DNA from: Roseomonas populi
GTDB lineage: Bacteria; Pseudomonadota; Alphaproteobacteria; Acetobacterales; Acetobacteraceae
Direction: 5' to 3'
NCBI RefSeq assembly: GCF_024594815.1
Contig: NZ_JANJOU010000019.1
Location: 81,600-145,599 of the forward strand
Length of the DNA: 64,000 nucleotides
Within the stretch, counting starts at the first letter, position 1. Each line of letters starts with the position of its first letter. Below, piece by piece: positions 53,645 to 62,507 of this stretch. The notes under the pieces were generated by a model. That model ran no database searches and was not told the DNA's origin. It was given only the letters and a program-made list of their open reading frames with translations. The position numbers were made by a program, and so were the translations under genes.

Positions 53645-54315
53645 ACGCCACCATCCTCCTCTTCCCCGGCACCAACCGGGAGCGCGACATGGCCATCGCC
53701 CTGGAAAAGGCGACCGGCCGCAAGCCCAGCATCACCTTCCACCGGGAAACCGAGCTCCCGCCCGGCACCGACCTCGTCGTCCTCCCCGGCGGCTTCTCCC
53801 ACGGCGACTACCTGCGCTGCGGCGCCATGGCCGCCCAGTCCCCGATCATGCCCGCCGTCCGCGACTTCGCGGCCAAGGGCGGCCATGTGCTCGGCGTCTG
53901 CAACGGCTTCCAGATCCTCTGCGAGGCCGGCCTCCTCCCCGGCGCCCTCCTCCGCAACGCCAGCCTCCGCTTCCTCTCCATGGATTGCGTCCTCCGCGTG
54001 GAGCGCGCCGGCACCCCCTTCACCTCCCGCTGGCAGAAGGGCGAGACCTTCCGCGCCCCCATGGCGCACGGAGACGGCAACTACTTCGCCGACGAGGAGA
54101 CCCTGGACCGGCTGGAGGGCGAAGGCCTCGTCGCCTTCCGCTACGCCGACGGCAATCGCAACGGCGCCGCCCGTGACATCGCCGGCATCCTCTCCCCCAA
54201 CCTCCGCGTCTGCGGCCTGATGCCGCACCCCGAGGACCTGGTGGACCCGCTGATGGGCGGCGAGGACGGCCTCCCCCTCTTCACCTCCCTCGCCGAAACC
54301 CTCGTCTCCGCCTGA
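53641..54315 (+). CDS. purQ: phosphoribosylformylglycinamidine synthase subunit PurQ
   Basis: A 224-residue class I glutamine amidotransferase with [16 protein letters not shown], the nucleophile in [10 protein letters not shown], and GLMPHPED with the catalytic His and neighbouring acid. It supplies ammonia for FGAM synthesis with PurS and PurL; purL is outside the window. Its stop overlaps the next ATG (TGATG). Confidence 0.95.
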   Translation: MNATILLFPGTNRERDMAIALEKATGRKPSITFHRETELPPGTDLVVLPGGFSHGDYLRCGAMAAQSPIMPAVRDFAAKGGHVLGVCNGFQILCEAGLLPGALLRNASLRFLSMDCVLRVERAGTPFTSRWQKGETFRAPMAHGDGNYFADEETLDRLEGEGLVAFRYADGNRNGAARDIAGILSPNLRVCGLMPHPEDLVDPLMGGEDGLPLFTSLAETLVSA

Positions 54316-55040
54316 TGGCGCAGGGGGAAGCGGTGAGCGACCTCCCGCTGGACCGCCTCCCCCGCAGCATCGGCCGCCGCCTCTCGGTCGAGTTCCCCGC
54401 CCTCATCCGCAGCGGCCGCTTCGTCGGCCGCTGCAGCATCGGCTACTTCAGCTACTTCAACGGCAGCGTCGCCGCCTACGACACGGATATCGGCCGCTAC
54501 TGCTCCATCGCGCCCGACGTGATGATCGGCGCGCCCGAGCACCCCACGGGCTGGCTCAGCACCCACCTCTTCGCCTTCGACGACCGCGGCGGCTTCAACG
54601 GCATCCCCGAATTCGAGGCCATCCGCTCCGACGAGCCCTTCGCCCCCGCCACCGCCCGCGTCACCATCGGCCACGACGTCTGGATCGGCCGCAACGTCAC
54701 CATTCGGCGCGGCGTCACGATCGGGAATGGCGCGATCATCGGCGCTCACGCCGTCGTCACGCGCGACGTGCCGCCCTTCACCATCGTTGCCGGCATCCCC
54801 GCCCGCCCCCTGCGCCAGCGCCTCCCCAAGGCCACCGCCGAGCGCATCCAGGCCCTGGCCTGGTGGAACTACCACCTGGATCGCACAGCCCTCGGCCCGA
54901 TCCTCTACTCCAACCCCGAAGCCGCCCTGGACCGCATCGAGGCCGCCATCCGGGACGGCACTCTCCGCCCCAATCCCCCGGCGCACCGCCACTTCGAGCA
55001 GCGGAAGGGCGAGATCCTGGAAGTCACCCCGAACGGCTAA
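54315..55040 (+). CDS. left-handed beta-helix (hexapeptide) acyltransferase
   Basis: A 241-residue protein with hexapeptide turns ([70 protein letters not shown]). The catalytic-type His lies in APEHPTGW. This matches CatB/LpxA-like acetyltransferases of xenobiotics or sugars. The overlap with purQ by TGATG implies co-translation, although no link to purine synthesis is known. Confidence 0.87.
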   Translation: MAQGEAVSDLPLDRLPRSIGRRLSVEFPALIRSGRFVGRCSIGYFSYFNGSVAAYDTDIGRYCSIAPDVMIGAPEHPTGWLSTHLFAFDDRGGFNGIPEFEAIRSDEPFAPATARVTIGHDVWIGRNVTIRRGVTIGNGAIIGAHAVVTRDVPPFTIVAGIPARPLRQRLPKATAERIQALAWWNYHLDRTALGPILYSNPEAALDRIEAAIRDGTLRPNPPAHRHFEQRKGEILEVTPNG

Positions 55041-55231
55041 ACCAAGCCCGGGTCGGCCCGCTCAGTCACCCCACCCAGTTCGGCCACCGGGAGATGCTCT
55101 GTCCCGGGCATCGAACGCGGCGGCAACCAGGGATAGACGGGCAGGGCCAGAAGACGAAAGGCCTCGGTCACGGCCACTTCCAATCGCGCCCGGGCGAGAA
55201 CGGCCACATCGTCACGAGGAAGGTCTGTCAT
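55037..55231 (-). CDS. possible small protein, hypothetical
   Basis: A 64-residue frame ([37 protein letters not shown]...) filling part of the ~350-nt gap between the acyltransferase and the methyltransferase. A GGGGG lies just before its ATG and TATAGAT further upstream. It overlaps the acyltransferase stop by 4 nt. No family was recognised. Confidence 0.35.
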   Translation of the reverse strand: MTDLPRDDVAVLARARLEVAVTEAFRLLALPVYPWLPPRSMPGTEHLPVAELGGVTERADPGLV

Positions 55232-55388
55232 CCCCCATCTATACAGCAGCCGCCACGCGCCTGCCCCCGACGCATGATGCATGTCGGGAAAAATTACACT
55301 TGGTAGTGCGGGCATGACGGAACGGCGACGGTAGCGCCCGCTTCCCATCCCGGCCTGCACGAGGAGGACAGCCCAAACCCGGCCGGCC
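55232..55388. other. rest of the intergenic region, nothing firm
   Basis: Contains a short A/T-rich stretch (aaaaattacac) and an imperfect inverted repeat (cgacgcatgatgcatgtcg), likely promoter sequence for the small frame on the reverse strand. No gene recognised. Confidence 0.35.
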
Positions 55389-56504
55389 CTACCCCAGCAC
55401 CGCGGTCCGGTACAGCGCCACCCGCAGCCCCCCATGCGGCACCGGCGCCCCCGTCGGCAGGAAGGGCAGCCCCGTCGCCTGCGCCAGGCGCGGCTCGCTC
55501 GCCACCATCCCCACGCGCCATCCCGCGAAGCGCTCCAGCATCACCCGCCCGAAGCTCTGGTACAGCGGCAGCAGCTTCCCCTTGTCCCCCAGCCGCGTCC
55601 CATAAGGCGGGTTCACGATCACCAGCCCCGGCGGCCCCTCCGGCGGCACCACCTCGCTGATCGCCGCCTGCCGGAACTCGCAGAACCCCTCCACCCCGGC
55701 GCGCGCCGCATTGGCCCGGCTCATCGCCACCGCCCCCGCATCCCGGTCGCTGCCGTGGAAGCGGAACCCCGGCTCCCGCGCGCTCCTCACCCCGCGCATC
55801 CGCTCCCAGGCCTCCGCATCGAACGTCGCCAAATCCTCGAAGGCAAAATGCCGGGAACGCCCGGGGTTCAGCCGCGCCGCGATCTCCGCCGCCTCGATCA
55901 CGAAGGTCCCGGAACCGCACATCGGGTCCAGCACCGGCTCGTTCCCCTCATACCCGCACCGCCGCAGGAACAGCGCCGCCATCGTCTCCCGGATCGGCGC
56001 CGCGTTCACCGCCTCCTTGTACCCGCGCTTGTGCAACCCCTCGCCCGAGGTATCGACGCTGATCGTGCAAAGATCGTTCTCGATCCGCACCATCACCGTG
56101 ACACCCGCGTCATCGGAATGCGGCGCCCCGAGCGTCTCCCAGATCGCCCGCTCCACCCGCTCCGCCGCCGCCCCGCTGTGATAGATCTTCGATCCCGCGC
56201 AGGACGCCTCCACACGGAACGGCACGTCCTTGCGCAGCACGCCTGCCCAATCCACGCGCCGCGCCCGATCGTCCAACTGCGCCAGGTGCACCGCGCGGAA
56301 CTGGTCCACCCGCGCCAGCACCCGCCCAGCCCCGCGCACCCACAGATTGGCCCGCCAGACCTCCGGCCACCCCCCGCGCGTGACAACGCCGCCCGGCACC
56401 GCCTTCGGCCGCTTGAACCCCTTCCCCCGCACCTCGTCGCCCAGCGTGTCCTCAAGCCCCGGCGTGGCCGAAAGGAAGATCTCGAAATCCGTGTCCGCCG
56501 TCAT
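55389..56504 (-). CDS. THUMP domain class I SAM-dependent RNA methyltransferase (RlmL-N/RlmK-like)
   Basis: A 371-residue protein: FEIFLSATPGLEDTLGDEV at the N-terminus, a THUMP domain, and a methyltransferase with motif I DPMCGSGTFVIEAAEIA and catalytic motif NPPYGTRLGDKGKL, typical of N2-guanine RNA methyltransferases such as the RlmL N-half. Target likely 23S rRNA but not determined. ATG 56504 gives the family start. Confidence 0.9.
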   Translation of the reverse strand: MTADTDFEIFLSATPGLEDTLGDEVRGKGFKRPKAVPGGVVTRGGWPEVWRANLWVRGAGRVLARVDQFRAVHLAQLDDRARRVDWAGVLRKDVPFRVEASCAGSKIYHSGAAAERVERAIWETLGAPHSDDAGVTVMVRIENDLCTISVDTSGEGLHKRGYKEAVNAAPIRETMAALFLRRCGYEGNEPVLDPMCGSGTFVIEAAEIAARLNPGRSRHFAFEDLATFDAEAWERMRGVRSAREPGFRFHGSDRDAGAVAMSRANAARAGVEGFCEFRQAAISEVVPPEGPPGLVIVNPPYGTRLGDKGKLLPLYQSFGRVMLERFAGWRVGMVASEPRLAQATGLPFLPTGAPVPHGGLRVALYRTAVLG

Positions 56505-56677
56505 GCCGCCCGCCCCATCATCCGCCCCCCGTAGGCGAGCCCCCCGGAACGCGAAAGGCCCCTCCACGTCCCTTCTCCCGAAACATCGCCAACGCCGCCC
56601 TTGCCACCCCGGCGCGCCGCATGGCCATCATCGGAACGAACCGCGCCTGGAATCGGCGCGCGCAGGAGGAACCCGAG

Positions 56678-57778
56678 ATGACCACCACCCGACGCGCGCT
56701 GCTGCGCGCCGCCGGCGGCACCATCGCCGCCGCCCCGGTGCTTGCCCCCCTGGCAGCCGCCGCCCAGTCCTTCCCCTTCACGCCGAACCAGCGCTACCCC
56801 GACCCGGCGGTCCAGATCCTCGATCCGTCCTTCGCGAAGTACCGGATCTACAGCAGCACGGTGGAGCAGCTCGCCTCCGGCATGCGCTGGGCCGAAGGCC
56901 CTGCCTGGTTCCCCGACGATGGCGGCTACCTCCTCGTCAGCGACATCCCGAACAACCGCATCATGAAGTACAGCGAGAAGGACGGCAGCTTCACCGTCTT
57001 CCGCAGCCCCGCCAACTACGCCAACGGCAACGCCCGCGACCGCCAGGGCCGCCTCGTGACGTGTGAGCACTCCGTCACCCGCCGCGTCACCCGCACGGAG
57101 AAGGACGGCTCCATCACGGTTCTGGCCGACAAATTCGAGGGCAAGCGCCTCAACGCCCCGAACGACATCGTCGTGAAGTCCGACGACACCATCTGGTTCA
57201 CCGACCCCACCTTCGGCATCAACGGCGAATGGGAAGGCAGCCGCGCCACGCCGGAACAGGCCACCACCAACGTCTATCGCCTGGCGCCGGACGGCAAGCT
57301 CACCGCCGTCATCACCGACCTCGTCCTGCCCAACGGCCTCGCTTTCTCGCCGGACGAGAAGAAGCTCTACGTCGTCGGCCGCAACCCAGCCCCCGCGCGC
57401 TCCCTCTTCTCCTACGACGTCGGCGCGGACGGCACCCTGTCCAATCGCGTGAAACTCATCGACGCCACGGACTCCGCCGCCCTCGACGGCTTCCGCGTGG
57501 ACCGGGACGGCAATCTCTGGGTCGGCTACGGCAGCGACGGCAACCTCGAGGCCCAGCCCACCAACACCGATGGCCGCCCCGTCTACGGCCTCCGCGGCAA
57601 GCCCGAGGAGCTGGACGGCGTCATGGTCTTCAGCCCCGAGGGCAAGCGCCTCGCCCACATCCGCCTGCCCGAGCGCTGCGCCAACCTCTGCTTCGGCGGG
57701 CCCAAGGGCAACCGACTCTACCTGACCGCCAGCCACTCCCTCTACGCCCTCTACGTCGAGGCGCACGGGGCAGTTTGA
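56678..57778 (+). CDS. SMP-30/gluconolactonase family protein, exported
   Basis: A 366-residue beta-propeller lactonase. The N-terminus (MTTTRRALLRAAGGTIAAAP) has a Tat-like RR signal. Metal-ligand segments are MRWAEGPAWFP (Glu), NAPNDIVVKSD (Asn) and LDGFRVDRDGNLWVG (Asp). Enzymes of this family hydrolyse sugar lactones; the substrate is unknown. AGGAGGA lies 7 nt before the ATG. Confidence 0.9.
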   Translation: MTTTRRALLRAAGGTIAAAPVLAPLAAAAQSFPFTPNQRYPDPAVQILDPSFAKYRIYSSTVEQLASGMRWAEGPAWFPDDGGYLLVSDIPNNRIMKYSEKDGSFTVFRSPANYANGNARDRQGRLVTCEHSVTRRVTRTEKDGSITVLADKFEGKRLNAPNDIVVKSDDTIWFTDPTFGINGEWEGSRATPEQATTNVYRLAPDGKLTAVITDLVLPNGLAFSPDEKKLYVVGRNPAPARSLFSYDVGADGTLSNRVKLIDATDSAALDGFRVDRDGNLWVGYGSDGNLEAQPTNTDGRPVYGLRGKPEELDGVMVFSPEGKRLAHIRLPERCANLCFGGPKGNRLYLTASHSLYALYVEAHGAV

Positions 57779-57786
57779 CCCATCGA

Positions 57787-57830
57787 GCCCGCCCGGGGAG
57801 GGCCGATGCCGGCCATCTCCCCGGGCGGGC
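57787..57830 (+). terminator. hairpin after the gluconolactonase gene
   Basis: A perfect 14-bp stem (gcccgcccggggag / ctccccgggcgggc) with a 16-nt loop lies 8 nt after the stop. No T-run. Confidence 0.55.
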
Positions 57831-57897
57831 CGCAACGGACCGGTTGCTCCGCCCCTCCGCATCCAGCTAGCCTGATACGGAACCGGAAAGAATACCG

Positions 57898-59400
57898 ATG
57901 GCAACCTATCCCACCGCGTATTTCTACCCGCTCCTCTCCAACGGCGGGAACAGCTACACCATCGCTGGCGTCAGCGCCTTTCCCTACCTCGCCGATGACG
58001 GAGACGGGAACGCGGACTCCGCGCTGGACGGATCGAACATCGTCCTCCGCGACGGCCAGGACCCCTCCATCGTCGTGCCGGGCAGCTGGACCTATGCAGG
58101 CCACTACGGCACGGGCTGGGTGGGCCTCTCCTCCAACGGCGACTACGCCCTGCTCACCAACGACGACATCGGTATCAGCTCGACCTTCACCGCCGAACCC
58201 GGGCCCTTCGCCGTCTGCTATCTCCGGGGCACGCGGATCATGACCGCGCAGGGCGAGGTCCCGGTCGAGGACCTGCGCGAGGGCGACCTCGTGGTCTGCC
58301 GCTTCGGCGGCCTGCGCCCCATCCGCTGGCTCGGCCACCAGTCCCTGCGCGGCCCCAGGGCGCGCGGCCAGGAACCCGTCCGCATCGCGCCGGGCGCCCT
58401 GGGCGAGGCCATGCCCCGCCGCCCCCTCCTCGTCACGGCGGGCCACTCGGTGCTCGTCGGGGAAACCCTGGTCCTGGCCGGCTCCCTGGTGAACGGCGTC
58501 ACGATCACCCGCGAGCCGCGCGGGAGGGAGTGGGACTACGTCCAGATCGACCTCGGCCCCCATGACCTCGTGCTGGCCGAGGGCGCCTGGTCGGAGAGCT
58601 TCGCCGATGTTGGCACCCTGCGCGCCCGCTTCGACAACGCCGCCGAGTTCCGCGCACGCTTCCCGAACCACGTCGCGCCCGCCGAGGTGCAGCTCTGCGC
58701 GCCCCGCCCGGCCGAGGGCCCCGCCCTGGAAGCCGCCCTCCGCACCACCGCCGCACGCGCCGCCGCCGCCACCGCGCCGGGCCCGCTGGAAGGCCGTGTG
58801 GAGAGCGCCGCCGCCCCCTGCCGCGTGACCGGCTGGGCGGCGGACACGGCCCATCCCGACCTGCCCGTGGAGTTGGAAATCCTGCTGGACGGAGAGCCGA
58901 TCGGCACCGCGCTGGCCTGGCGGAACCGCGCGGACCTTCCCGGCCCGCGCCGGTCCGGCAAGGGCTTCTCCTTCGAGGGAGAGCGCTTCCTCTCCACAGC
59001 GGAACTGCGCCGCCTGGTGGTCCGCCGTGCCTCGGACGGCACCGCCCTCGCCCCGCTGATCCCCGCGCCCGCCGACAGCCCCGGCCCGCTCGACGGCCAT
59101 CTCGACCTCGTGGCCAGCCCCTGCCGGCTGGAGGGCTGGGCACGCGACCTCCACCACCCCGCGCGGCCCGTCCTGCTGGAAGCCGTGCTGGACGGGCGCG
59201 TGCTGGGAACCTTCAATGCCGCCCGTCACCGGCACGATCTGGCCGATGCGCTGCTCGGCGACGTCGCCTTCGTCTTCGAGACAGGGCTCACCCTGTCCCC
59301 GAAGGACGCGGCCGCCATCCGCATCCACCGCGTGGCCGACGGCGCGGCGCTGCGCTGCACGGAAGCGACACGCCGAAGCCCGCACCCAGCCCCGACCTGA
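57898..59400 (+). CDS. Hint domain protein with duplicated C-terminal module
   Basis: A 500-residue protein. A short N-terminal domain (~100 residues) precedes a Hint/Hint_2 domain beginning at Cys107 (AVCYLRGTRIMTAQGEVPVEDLREGDLVVCRFGG), with LVTAGHSVLV further on. Such domains in Acetobacteraceae and Rhodobacteraceae are often tied to secreted proteins. The C-terminus has two ~90-residue repeats starting GPLEGRVESAAAPCRVTGWA and GPLDGHLDLVASPCRLEGWA, each ending in a xxVADG/RASDGxA motif. Self-splicing activity has not been shown. No signal peptide is clear. Confidence 0.85.
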   Translation: MATYPTAYFYPLLSNGGNSYTIAGVSAFPYLADDGDGNADSALDGSNIVLRDGQDPSIVVPGSWTYAGHYGTGWVGLSSNGDYALLTNDDIGISSTFTAEPGPFAVCYLRGTRIMTAQGEVPVEDLREGDLVVCRFGGLRPIRWLGHQSLRGPRARGQEPVRIAPGALGEAMPRRPLLVTAGHSVLVGETLVLAGSLVNGVTITREPRGREWDYVQIDLGPHDLVLAEGAWSESFADVGTLRARFDNAAEFRARFPNHVAPAEVQLCAPRPAEGPALEAALRTTAARAAAATAPGPLEGRVESAAAPCRVTGWAADTAHPDLPVELEILLDGEPIGTALAWRNRADLPGPRRSGKGFSFEGERFLSTAELRRLVVRRASDGTALAPLIPAPADSPGPLDGHLDLVASPCRLEGWARDLHHPARPVLLEAVLDGRVLGTFNAARHRHDLADALLGDVAFVFETGLTLSPKDAAAIRIHRVADGAALRCTEATRRSPHPAPT

Positions 59401-59428
59401 AGCGCGCCGCCCCGAGGAGAGGCGCCGA

Positions 59429-60439
59429 CTACCGCCGGTCCTGCGCCTCCATTCGCGCGCGGATGCCGCCTTCCACCCCGGTCCCCTCCGCCATCGGTTG
59501 GTGGAGATTCCCCGAAGTAATCGGCCCCGGCGGCGCATCCTCCATCTGCGTGCGCTGGATGAAGCCCCCGGCGATCCGCTCGGTCAGCCGCGGCGCGATC
59601 CGATCGCCGAGCACCGCCGCCTGCGCCTTCCACCCCACCTGGTACGGCCCGTTGGGGTGCACCGAATTCCACACGATCGCGTCCACCACCTCGCGCGGGT
59701 CGTCCATCATCCCCGCCTGCGCCAGCCGCCCCGTGTAGTTCCCGGCATGCACCCAGTACGGCGTGTCCACCGCCCAGGGCTGGATCGTCGCCACCCGGAT
59801 TACCCGGTCCAGCCCGCCCAACCGCAGCTCCTGCCGGATCGCCCCGTCCAGCCCCAGCATCGCGTGCTTCGTGGCCGCATAGGTCGCGTGATAGGCCAGC
59901 GGCACATCCCCCTCCACGGAGGAGATGTTCACCAGCACCCCGTAGCCCTGCCGCCGGAACTGCCGCAGCGCGACATGCGATCCGTAGATCGCGCCCTTCA
60001 GGTTCACGTCCACCATGCGCGAGTGGTCCGCGATCGGGATCTCCTCGAACCGCCCGATGGAGGCCACCGCCGCATCGTTGATCCACACGTCGATCGCGCC
60101 GAACCCGCCCAGCGCCGCCTGCGCCAGCGCCTCCACCTGCGCCGGGTCGCTCACATCCGTCGGCACCACCAGCGCCTGCCCGCCATTGGCCCGCACCTGC
60201 GCCGCCACCTGCTCCAGCACCGCCCCGCGCCGCGCCGCCAGCACGACATTCGCGCCATAGGATCCCAGCCGCTCCGCCGTCCCCCGCCCGAAGCCGCTGG
60301 ACGCCCCCGTCACGACATAGGTCCGCCCGGATACCATCGCCCGGTCCCGGCTCCCCAGCTCAGACGGCGCGGAGCACCCGCCCAGCATCGCCCCGGCCAC
60401 CGCGGCAGCCACCACGGGCAACATATGAAAAGGGAACAT
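59429..60439 (-). CDS. SDR family oxidoreductase with lipoprotein-like signal
   Basis: A 336-residue protein whose N-terminus (MLPVVAAAVAGAMLGGCSAP) carries a lipobox-like LGGC at Cys22. It is followed by a full SDR: TGASSGFG at 44-51, VNISSVEG and the YAATK catalytic pair. A C-terminal ~80-residue extension (GNYTGRLAQAGMMDDPREVVDAIVWNSVHP) marks a distinct SDR subfamily shared with the divergent gene. If lipidated it would face the periplasm, unusual for an NAD(P)-dependent enzyme. GAGGAG lies 6 nt before the ATG. Confidence 0.82.
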   Translation of the reverse strand: MFPFHMLPVVAAAVAGAMLGGCSAPSELGSRDRAMVSGRTYVVTGASSGFGRGTAERLGSYGANVVLAARRGAVLEQVAAQVRANGGQALVVPTDVSDPAQVEALAQAALGGFGAIDVWINDAAVASIGRFEEIPIADHSRMVDVNLKGAIYGSHVALRQFRRQGYGVLVNISSVEGDVPLAYHATYAATKHAMLGLDGAIRQELRLGGLDRVIRVATIQPWAVDTPYWVHAGNYTGRLAQAGMMDDPREVVDAIVWNSVHPNGPYQVGWKAQAAVLGDRIAPRLTERIAGGFIQRTQMEDAPPGPITSGNLHQPMAEGTGVEGGIRARMEAQDRR

Positions 60440-60594
60440 GCGCCGCTCCTCGGCCAGCCGGCACGAAGAACATCCCAGCACGGCAATCGTTCCACTCCAC
60501 GCGCCCACCGAAACACGCCTGCGTGCGCGATTCACATGCGCCAAGGCGTCTCTCCACACCCGCCGCTTAGATGCCGCGGCAACGGAGAGCGTGC

Positions 60595-61527
60595 ATGCAA
60601 CCCCGCCTGAAGCCTCTGTCCGAACAGGTCATCGTCATCACCGGCGCCAGCAGCGGCATCGGCCTCACCACAGCGCGCATGGCGGCAAGGGAAGGCGCCA
60701 CCGTCGTCGTCGCCGCCCGCAACGAGGAAGCCCTGCGCAACCTCGCCCGGGAAATCCGCGCGCAGGGCGGCCGCGCACTCCCCGTCGTCTGCGACGTCGG
60801 CAGGCAGGACGATGTCGACCACCTCGCCGAAACCACCATCCGCGAATTCGGCCGCTTCGATACCTGGGTGAACAACGCCGGCATCTCGATCTTCGGCGAG
60901 ACCTGGAAGGTGCCCATGAAGTCCTGGCACCGCATGTTCGACACGGTCTACTGGGGCGTCGTCTACGGCTCCCTCGCCGCCCTCCGCCACTTCCGCGAAC
61001 GCGGCGGCCCCGGCGCCATCATCCAGACCGGCAGCTTCTTCGGAGACCGCGCGCCGGCGGTGCAATCCACCTACTCATCCGCAAAGTTCGCAGTCCACGG
61101 CTTCACCGAGGCCATGCGGACCGAGATCGAGCACCACGGCTGGCCCGTCTCCGTCTCCCTCATCCATCCCGGCCGGATCGACACGCCCTACAACGAGCAC
61201 GCCGGCAACTACATGCCCATGCAGCCCGTCCAACGCGGCATGATCTACCCGCCCGAAGCGGTCGCCGAAGCCATCCTCTGGTGCGCCGCCCACCCCAAGC
61301 GCGACATGTATGTCGGCTCCCAGGCCAAGGCCGCCGCCCTCATCGGTTTCCTCGCCCCGCACTTCACGGACTGGCTGATGAAGCGCCTCATGTACACCTC
61401 CCACCAGTCCCGCACGCGCCGCTCCTCCGGCGCGATCCCGCCTGCGCCCTCTTCCACGCCGGCTACGGCGGCCAGGAACGCGGCACGCATGAGCCGCACC
61501 TCCTCCGCAACAGCAGCCTCTACGTGA
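60595..61527 (+). CDS. SDR family oxidoreductase, C-terminus apparently frameshifted
   Basis: A 310-residue product with TGASSGIG (16-23), NNAG and YSSAK, so the catalytic core is intact. It is related to the divergent lipoprotein-like SDR, including HAGNYMPMQPVQRGMIYPPEAVAEAILWCAAHP. After about residue 277 the frame turns into a low-complexity Ser/Ala/Thr tail. The expected C-terminus, as best recalled for this subfamily (HAGYGGQERGTHEPHLL...), continues in the -1 frame to 61625. A one-base deletion near 61415-61450, or a sequencing error, explains this. GGAGAG precedes the ATG. Confidence 0.82.
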   Translation: MQPRLKPLSEQVIVITGASSGIGLTTARMAAREGATVVVAARNEEALRNLAREIRAQGGRALPVVCDVGRQDDVDHLAETTIREFGRFDTWVNNAGISIFGETWKVPMKSWHRMFDTVYWGVVYGSLAALRHFRERGGPGAIIQTGSFFGDRAPAVQSTYSSAKFAVHGFTEAMRTEIEHHGWPVSVSLIHPGRIDTPYNEHAGNYMPMQPVQRGMIYPPEAVAEAILWCAAHPKRDMYVGSQAKAAALIGFLAPHFTDWLMKRLMYTSHQSRTRRSSGAIPPAPSSTPATAARNAARMSRTSSATAAST

Positions 61528-61625
61528 AGGCCACGAGGCGCCCGGCGGCAACGGCCGCCATCCTCGGCCTTGCCGCCATCCTCCTCACCACCGCCCTGCA
61601 ACGCCGCGGCGAGTGGGAGGCCTGA
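61445..61625 (+). pseudogene. displaced C-terminal segment of the preceding SDR
   Basis: Read in the frame one base back from the SDR, this encodes ACALFHAGYGGQERGTHEPH and continues to a membrane-like tail (ATAAILGLAAILLTTALQRRGEWEA) with a stop at 61625. The tail joined to the upstream frame would make a protein of about 343 residues. Whether the shift is real or an assembly error cannot be told from this copy. Confidence 0.65.
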
Positions 61626-61679
61626 CTCCGCGCCCCACGCGGCCAGGCTTCCCCGGGCAGAAGGAACCGCCCTCTGCCC

Positions 61680-61710
61680 GTGGGGGAAGGCGCCGATCGC
61701 CTTCCCCCAC
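61680..61710. terminator. strong hairpin between SDR and small ORF
   Basis: A perfect 13-bp stem (gtgggggaaggcg / cgccttcccccac, loop CCGAT). It lies downstream of the SDR and 8 nt beyond the stop of the possible reverse-strand ORF, so it could end both. No T-run. Confidence 0.55.
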
Positions 61711-61717
61711 ACCCTCC

Positions 61718-61945
61718 TCACAGCATCGGCGGCGCCTGTTGCAGCCCCCCCTCCGCCCAGGGATCGTCGATCCCGCGCCCCGCAACCAGCGGCGTGATGT
61801 CCCGGCCCCACCTCTCCCCGAAATCCCCGAACCGCCGGACGACCCGCACCACCCGGTCCACCCTCACGCCCGGCGCCTTCCCCCGGCCATGGACCCCGGC
61901 CCTCGCGCAGGCCAGCGAAGCCCCGCGCGCGGGCCTACCCAGCAC
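61718..61945 (-). CDS. possible small hypothetical protein
   Basis: A 75-codon frame from GTG 61945. The second half, with VRVDRVVRVVRRFGDFGERWGRDITPLVAG, has ordinary protein-like composition and G/C-ending codons consistent with coding. No family was recognised and no good ribosome-binding site is close to the GTG. It ends 8 nt before a strong hairpin. Confidence 0.35.
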   Translation of the reverse strand: MLGRPARGASLACARAGVHGRGKAPGVRVDRVVRVVRRFGDFGERWGRDITPLVAGRGIDDPWAEGGLQQAPPML

Positions 61946-62125
61946 GAAAAACCCGCCGCCCCTTGCAACCCAGGGCCCCCATCCCTATCTCAACCCTGTC
62001 AGTCTCGTCGTGCCGGCCTGCTCTCCTTGCTCTCCCGAGCGCCGAGCTCGGTGTCCGTCTCTCTCGAAGCTCGATCCGGTGTGCACGTCGCCCGCCGGTC
62101 ATTCAGCATGAACGGAACACCCATC

Positions 62126-62332
62126 ATGGCCACAGGCATCGTCAAGTGGTTCAACGCCACCAAGGGCTACGGCTTCATTCAGCCTGAGGACGGCTCCAAG
62201 GACGTCTTCCTCCACATCTCCGACGTCCAGGCCGCCGGCCTGCAGGAGCCGCGCGAGGGCGACAAGCTCGAGTACGACCTGCAACGCGGCCAGCAGGGCA
62301 AGGTCTCTGCCGGCAACCTGAAGGCCGCCTGA
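62126..62332 (+). CDS. cspA: cold shock protein (CspA family)
   Basis: A 68-residue OB-fold protein beginning MATGIVKWFNATKGYGFIQPEDG, with RNP1 KGYGFI and RNP2 VFLHIS. It binds single-stranded nucleic acid and acts as an RNA chaperone. ATG 62126 gives the standard family start; ATG 62108 would add six residues. The long region upstream could act as a temperature-responsive leader, as in other csp genes. Confidence 0.93.
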   Translation: MATGIVKWFNATKGYGFIQPEDGSKDVFLHISDVQAAGLQEPREGDKLEYDLQRGQQGKVSAGNLKAA

Positions 62333-62344
62333 TCAGGCGCCCGC

Positions 62345-62365
62345 CCCGGGGCCCTGCGCCCCGGG
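62345..62365 (+). terminator. hairpin after cspA
   Basis: A perfect 8-bp stem (cccggggc / gccccggg) with a CCTGC loop starts 12 nt after the cspA stop. No T-run. Confidence 0.45.
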
Positions 62366-62507
62366 CATCGCGGCAGGATCCCGGTCCTGCCGGCCCGATG
62401 GGCGGCCCCACCCGGCCGCCCCTCTCCCCCGACCGGCCCGCCGAAGCACGCCGCCGGAGCCTCCGGGCACCACCCGCTTCAACGGCCTTGCCCCGGGGAA
62501 AAACACC

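Larger units (their letters stand above)
61626..62125. other. gap between SDR and cspA
   Basis: About 500 nt. It contains a 13-bp hairpin at 61680-61710, a possible small reverse-strand gene at 61718-61945, and the leader of the cold shock gene (about 61960-62125). That leader is less G-rich and contains tctct-rich stretches. No promoter motif can be named with confidence. Confidence 0.5.
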
